From Psychrobacter sp. UBA6766 (lineage in GTDB: Bacteria > Pseudomonadota > Gammaproteobacteria > Pseudomonadales > Moraxellaceae), in the NCBI RefSeq assembly GCF_002453355.1, contig NZ_DKGQ01000005.1:1-37998 (forward strand): 37,998 nt of DNA, read 5' to 3'. A program made the position numbers and the translations under genes. This document shows positions 33,849 through 37,998 of this stretch, one piece after another. Positions within the stretch are counted from its first letter, which is position 1, and every line of letters begins with the position of its first letter. A model generated the notes under the pieces. That model ran no database searches, had not been told where the DNA came from, and was given only the letters and a program-made list of their open reading frames with translations.

Positions 33849-34310
33849 GAAGATACTCAAACTTAAGTCAGCCATGAGGTTTGGGTCTAAAACTGTGACT
33901 GCTGAAACATTATCCTATCGATGAACGGATTGGTTTATGATAGCCAGCAATGTCGTCAGTGAAGAGGCAACAAACAACAATGAGGGGTTAATGACAATTG
34001 TCCTTAGCATACAATATATAGGTATAGACGCAACCAATAGCAAGTCTCTCCCGAAAAATAATCGTAAAACTTAGGTTTTTATGAAAAAATATCGCTAGTT
34101 TGCGCTAATGACTGGCACAAATAAGTCAAATTGTGTCAAACTAACTCCCTTTTGACAGCGGTATTTGGCTGCTCATAAACCCTGTTTTTGTGTTCGATTG
34201 ATATGTTTCTTCGGCAAGTACCATTGTAAATGCAATACTATGCAGCATTTGCCCTAGCTGATTTTTTAACATAAATAAAGTCGCACGTAGATAAGATAAA
34301 GAGTTTGAAT
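33849..34310. other. Divergent region upstream of lolC
   Basis: About 460 bases between two divergent genes. The recognisable content is the lolC promoter at 34152-34179 and an A+T-rich block near 34000-34040 with several -10-like sequences. No gene or RNA was seen. Confidence 0.4.
34152..34179 (+). promoter_or_regulatory. Promoter upstream of lolC
   Basis: A perfect -35 TTGACA (34152-34157), a 16-base spacer and a CATAAA -10 (34174-34179). It would give a leader of about 125 nt. Confidence 0.5.
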
Positions 34311-35546
34311 ATGTTTCGTCCTTTAGCGTTATTTATCGGCTTACGGTACACCCGAGCAGAACGTAGTAATGGTTTTATCTCTTTTATATCATTGATTTCG
34401 ATGATTGGTCTCACGCTTGGGGTCGCGGTATTGATTACGGTGCTATCTGTCATGAATGGCTTCGATCGTGAGCTAAAAACTCGAATTTTGGGGATGGTAC
34501 CGCAAGCGACGGTTATTTCAACCGAGATTATCGGTGATTGGGAGCAGTTGGCAGATAAGATTAAAGAAGATCCAGAAGTTGCTGCCGTTGCGCCCTTTAT
34601 TCAGCTGCAGGGAATGCTGACCTCTAATGGTCAAGTAGCGGGGATCATGGTCACTGGCGTCGATCCAAAGTACGAAAAAAACGTCTCTATCATCAACGAG
34701 CATATGGTAGAAGGCAGTATTGATACCTTACAAAACGGTGAATTCAGCATTGTGCTTGGCGAAGAGATGGTGCAATCATTAGGGTTACGTTTAGGCGATA
34801 AAGTGACTTTGGTGTTGCCAGAAGCGTCACCGTCACCGGCAGGCGTGATACCACGCTTTAAGCGTTTTACCTTGACAGGAATTTTTACCATCAGTCCAGA
34901 AGTAGACAGTTTGATGGCATTTATTCCGATGGGTGATGCGGCAAAACTACTGCGTCTGCCGGATGGGGCGCAAGGTATTCGAATGAAGCTTGGTAATATC
35001 TTTAACGCACCGATGGCTGCTCAAAAAGCTGCTGCTATTGCTCCTGAGAAGTTATATCCCAGCGATTGGACGCAAACGCATGGCAATCTGTTCGGTGCGA
35101 TTCAAATGGAAAAAGCCATGGTCGGCTTGCTGCTATTTTTAATTATTCTCGTCGCTGCCTTCAATATTGTTTCAAGTTTGGTCATGTTGGTTACTGACAA
35201 AAAAGCAGACATCGCTATTTTAAAAACCTTTGGTGCCTCGCCACGTCTGATTACTCATGTTTTTATGGTTCAGGGTGTAGTTATTGGCTTTATTGGTACG
35301 ATTGCTGGCACCATACTGGGCGTTATCTTTGCCCTGACCGTCAGTGATATTTTGGGCTTTATCAATCAAACCTTTGGTCTGAATTTATTTGATGCTTACT
35401 TCGTCAATTATCTGCCATCGCAGCTGCGCTTAACCGATGTGGTGCTGATTACCAGTGCCTCATTTATTCTGAGCTTTTTGGCGACCATTTATCCAGCACG
35501 CCGAGCGGCTAAAATCCAGCCCGCACAAACGCTGCGTTACGAGTAA
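34311..35546 (+). CDS. lolC: Lipoprotein-releasing ABC transporter permease LolC/LolE
   Basis: A membrane protein of 412 residues including the start, normal for LolC/E. The N-terminus (LFIGLRYTRAERSNGFISFIS) and first helix (SMIGLTLGVAVLITVLSVMNG) are family hallmarks. They are followed by a large periplasmic domain (about 50-265) and three C-terminal FtsX-type helices (LLLFLIILVAAFNIVSSL; FMVQGVVIGFIGTIAGTILG; SFILSFLATIYPARRAA). It extracts outer-membrane lipoproteins from the inner membrane and passes them to LolA, powered by LolD, encoded 44 bases downstream. ATG at 34311 is used, with AAGAG upstream; an in-frame TTG six bases earlier is less likely. Only one permease gene is present, consistent with a LolF-type homodimer, although another copy could lie elsewhere. 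Confidence 0.93.
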   Translation: MFRPLALFIGLRYTRAERSNGFISFISLISMIGLTLGVAVLITVLSVMNGFDRELKTRILGMVPQATVISTEIIGDWEQLADKIKEDPEVAAVAPFIQLQGMLTSNGQVAGIMVTGVDPKYEKNVSIINEHMVEGSIDTLQNGEFSIVLGEEMVQSLGLRLGDKVTLVLPEASPSPAGVIPRFKRFTLTGIFTISPEVDSLMAFIPMGDAAKLLRLPDGAQGIRMKLGNIFNAPMAAQKAAAIAPEKLYPSDWTQTHGNLFGAIQMEKAMVGLLLFLIILVAAFNIVSSLVMLVTDKKADIAILKTFGASPRLITHVFMVQGVVIGFIGTIAGTILGVIFALTVSDILGFINQTFGLNLFDAYFVNYLPSQLRLTDVVLITSASFILSFLATIYPARRAAKIQPAQTLRYE

Positions 35547-35590
35547 TCTACAGGCGTCAATGCCATTATAAATAAGATAAAGGAAGCATA

Positions 35591-36271
35591 ATGTCTGCGA
35601 TTTTAAAAGCGACCAATATTAATAAAATTTACGATGAAGGGGCAGTAAGTACCCAAGTATTGACGGGCTTAGATTTGACCGTCTATGCTGGCGAGCGTAT
35701 CGCGATTGTTGGTACCAGTGGTTCAGGGAAAAGCACTTTGCTGCATTTGCTTGGCGGATTAGACACCCCGAGCAGCGGTGAGGTTTGGTTACACGGTCAG
35801 CTGTTAAATAGTATGAATGAGACCGAGCGCGGGGCAATGCGTAATAGACACTTGGGATTTATTTATCAGTTTCATCATCTCTTAGCAGAATTTACTGCTG
35901 TTGAAAACGTCGCTATGCCGCTACTTATGCGCCCAAAAGTATCGACCATCGAAGCAAGGCAACAAGCGGTAGATATTTTAAATAGCGTCGGTTTAGAACA
36001 TCGATTGGCGCACAGACCGGGAGAGCTATCAGGTGGTGAGCGTCAGCGGGTAGCTATTGCTCGTGCGCTCGTGACCAAGCCATCGCTTATCTTGGCAGAT
36101 GAGCCGACCGGAAACTTGGATTATGACAATGCGCAAAGCGTGTTTGGACTGTTATCTGAGCTGCAAAGTACCATGCAGACGGCCTTATTGATGGTGACGC
36201 ATGATCGTAGTTTGGCGGCGCTTGCGGATCGTCAGCTGCTCTTGCGTAACGGTCACTGGGAAGATTACTAA
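35591..36271 (+). CDS. lolD: Lipoprotein-releasing ABC transporter ATPase LolD
   Basis: An ABC ATPase of 226 residues, full length. Walker A is GTSGSGKST (41-49), the Q-loop Gln is in IYQFHHLL (Gln93), the signature is LSGGE (146-150), and Walker B is LILADEPTGNLD (166-177). LGF(I)YQFHHLLAEFTA(V)EN is diagnostic of LolD. It drives lipoprotein release with LolC and sits 44 bases after it with AAAGGAAG before the ATG; the two form an operon. Confidence 0.95.
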   Translation: MSAILKATNINKIYDEGAVSTQVLTGLDLTVYAGERIAIVGTSGSGKSTLLHLLGGLDTPSSGEVWLHGQLLNSMNETERGAMRNRHLGFIYQFHHLLAEFTAVENVAMPLLMRPKVSTIEARQQAVDILNSVGLEHRLAHRPGELSGGERQRVAIARALVTKPSLILADEPTGNLDYDNAQSVFGLLSELQSTMQTALLMVTHDRSLAALADRQLLLRNGHWEDY

Positions 36272-36408
36272 AGGCGTCATTTTTTAATACTTTTTTTTAA
36301 TAAATGGCAGGGTTACTGTTACTAAGTAGTAGCATGATACAGTTAAAGTTTTTATAAATGATAAACAGGACAATCTGATAAATAAGACAATAGATAAGGA
36401 TTCATGAT

Positions 36409-36726
36409 ATGAATAAAGATGATGACCCAATTGAAGAGTTTGGCAGTGCTGAAAAAGGTAACGAGCCATTAAAGCCGTATATGGATCCGACGTTGTTCGA
36501 TACCCTTGATACACAGGCGCAAATAGACTTGCTTACGCCCGTTTTTGACGCGATTACATTGGCAGGTGCTGATTATGATTTAAAGGCGCAAGATAGTGCC
36601 ACGGGCAAACGCTACACGCTCTTAAAAGATGAGAAGGTGATTGATGTCTTTGTTCTGGATACCAATCTAGCAGATAATATTCAAAACGCTATCGCAGCAC
36701 ATAAAGAGCGTGAAGGCGAATTGTAG
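36409..36726 (+). CDS. Small acidic protein of unknown function
   Basis: A soluble protein of 105 residues, strongly acidic at the N-terminus (MNKDDDPIEEFGSAEKGNEP, probably disordered) and with a compact alpha/beta C-terminal part (GADYDLKAQDSATGKRYTLL to the end). No signal peptide, helix or motif identifies a family. AAGGA precedes the ATG. It follows lolD by 137 bases on the same strand and could be a distal operon member; it converges on the DUF2062 gene. Confidence 0.65.
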   Translation: MNKDDDPIEEFGSAEKGNEPLKPYMDPTLFDTLDTQAQIDLLTPVFDAITLAGADYDLKAQDSATGKRYTLLKDEKVIDVFVLDTNLADNIQNAIAAHKEREGEL

Positions 36727-36789
36727 GCCCCTGATAAAACTTAGCGGCTTCTTTGTTTTTATCGTATTACCCTTGTTGATGCGTGATGA

Positions 36790-37365
36790 TTAATGCTTAG
36801 GTGGCTTATCAGAAGAGTTCTGTTGACGTTTTTGCCAGCTGGTGACGGTTTTGTAGCGCCAGACGGCTTTAAATACTAGGCCGCATACGATACTGCTGAT
36901 AACCGCCAAAATCGTTAACCCTAAACAAAAAGCCGCTATAGATACGGTACCTTTATAAGTAATAAAGGGGTTGGCGCCATCAGAGATGATCCATAAGCTA
37001 AAGTCAGAAATCATTCTGCCGATAATCCGCAAGCTAATCATGGGGACATCAAGGATTTTGGCACCAATATAATAACCAGCGTAAAATACCGGTAGCGTCG
37101 TGAGCGGGTTAGTAATCCAGGTGAGACCAAGCGCCATGGGGACATTGGCACGAAAAATCAGCGCGCCGATCAACGCCAATAACATCTGTCCTGGCAGCGG
37201 AAAAAATGCACTAAGCACACCGATATAGACCGCTTTATTCAAACTATGGCGATTAAAATGCCATAATCGTGGGTCGGCAAGTTGCGGCGCAAATAGTTTT
37301 AATGAGCGACTTTCTAAGATTTTTTCAGGGGTAGGAAGTAGGTCTTTTAGACGTTTGTTTGGCAC
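36790..37365 (-). CDS. DUF2062 membrane protein
   Basis: A protein of 191 residues with three to four hydrophobic stretches (about 50-70, 77-100, 130-170). NKAVYIGVLSAFFPLPGQML and LGLTWITNPLTTLPVFYAGY are conserved blocks of DUF2062. Its function is unknown. Its place between lolCD and a comEC-like gene is a familiar Moraxellaceae arrangement. The basic C-terminus (KRQQNSSDKPPKH) should be cytoplasmic. Confidence 0.82.
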   Translation of the reverse strand: MPNKRLKDLLPTPEKILESRSLKLFAPQLADPRLWHFNRHSLNKAVYIGVLSAFFPLPGQMLLALIGALIFRANVPMALGLTWITNPLTTLPVFYAGYYIGAKILDVPMISLRIIGRMISDFSLWIISDGANPFITYKGTVSIAAFCLGLTILAVISSIVCGLVFKAVWRYKTVTSWQKRQQNSSDKPPKH

Positions 37366-37643
37366 AGAATCGCCTTTACTTGTTATCTACAGTCCGCTCA
37401 ATCACATTGATGGGCTGATATACAGTGATATTATTAATAAAAAATATAGGTAAGAATGTTATCAGAAAAACAAGCAGATAATGTTGAATAATCACCATCG
37501 CAATATTTCTGCTCAGTATAGGGTATTAGCCGCATAAATACCATCGCTTGACGGTTTGGTCTAAGGTTAGGACGGTCGTCAGTTATCATCTATCGTACAG
37601 TCTATATTTATCAGACGAACTATCAAGCAAGCGAGGAACGCTG

Positions 37644-37998
37644 GTGTACTGGTTAATTGGTAGCTCGATAATCATCGTTATGACGGGCGTGCTGGCTGTT
37701 TCGGATAGTATGACAATGCCAGTCAGTCCGTTATTGATGGAAAGCAACGCGGTTTCCATCTTGCCGTTATTGTTAACGGTTTTAACCATTATTCTTGTAT
37801 TTATCAATCAACGTTATATTCCGTTTGCTTCTTTATCTAACGCTAAAAAACCTTTTTCTCAAAGCTCTTCTATTCAAAAAAATCCTGCTCGAAACTCTTC
37901 TGTTCAAGACTTGGCTAAAATCTCTTCTTATACAGTTACGTTACTTTTTAAATTCGCTCATTATTTTTTATTGGTAATACCAATCCCAACAATTAAAG
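37644..37998 (+). CDS. Probable ComEC/Rec2 DNA-uptake channel, N-terminus (partial)
   Basis: The open frame runs to the window edge without a stop, giving 118 residues. It starts at GTG (VYWLIGSSIIIVMTGVLA), preceded by GAGGA with a six-base spacing. The region has hydrophobic helices (about 1-20, 41-61, 100-118) and a Ser/Lys-rich loop between, with a local repeat (KKPFSQSSS / KNPARNSS). The conserved core of ComEC lies further downstream and cannot be seen. The call rests on the hydrophobic N-terminus and gene order after lolCD and DUF2062, as in Acinetobacter. Another membrane protein is possible. Confidence 0.55.
   Translation, partial: MYWLIGSSIIIVMTGVLAVSDSMTMPVSPLLMESNAVSILPLLLTVLTIILVFINQRYIPFASLSNAKKPFSQSSSIQKNPARNSSVQDLAKISSYTVTLLFKFAHYFLLVIPIPTIK

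Noticed and set aside
1..37998. tRNA, rRNA or CRISPR loci
   Set aside because: No cloverleaf-like sequence, rRNA segment or regularly spaced repeat was found on reading both strands by eye; a tRNAscan-type run would be the decisive check.

Overview
The window looks like a chromosomal segment of a Moraxellaceae bacterium, most likely Psychrobacter or a close relative. The call rests on gene content and protein style: an A+T-rich genome, a cbb3 oxidase with ccoG and fixH, a fused rlmKL, queC beside ttcA, and lolC-lolD-DUF2062 followed by what looks like comEC. It is an inference, since no rRNA or other marker gene is present.

Layout. 1-134 is the edge of an IS256-type insertion sequence. 630-3124 holds a PACE-family efflux pump, a PaaG-like crotonase and an alpha/beta hydrolase. 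3238-9091 is a leftward five-gene run matching the biosynthetic module linked to Ter stress systems: ATP-grasp ligase, PRTase_2/TRSP protein, HAD phosphatase, PRTase_1 with a PELOTA-type RNA-binding tail, and a CitE-like C-C bond lyase. 9393-16026 carries the Ter proteins: terA (divergent), terZ with an AIM24/TIGR00266 gene, terE, terC and terD. A queuosine-precursor transporter gene (yhhQ) under an apparent preQ1-I riboswitch lies among them. terB, terF and terY are not seen.

16252-25134 is mostly housekeeping: rlmKL, an MscS-type channel, an orphan lipoamide-dehydrogenase-like flavoprotein, a PrxQ/Bcp peroxiredoxin, a small secreted Cys protein, queC and ttcA. 25251-31461 is the cbb3 respiration cluster: ccoN-ccoO-ccoQ-ccoP as a tight operon, then ccoG and fixH. 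A 170-bp MITE-like element with TA target duplication sits between ccoG and fixH. 31462-32334 is a long gene-free stretch with palindromes and direct repeats. After it come an SCP2-domain protein, an unrecognised 326-aa protein, lolC-lolD, a small acidic protein, a DUF2062 membrane protein and the start of a probable comEC.

How parts work together. The biosynthetic module and the TerD-family Ca-binding proteins plus TerC probably form one stress-response system, proposed from comparative genomics to make a nucleoside-like metabolite. The cco genes build a high-affinity terminal oxidase. queC, yhhQ, ttcA and rlmKL concern RNA modification. Several strong, often bidirectional terminators separate these units. 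Protein family names come from recognition of motifs; no database search was run.
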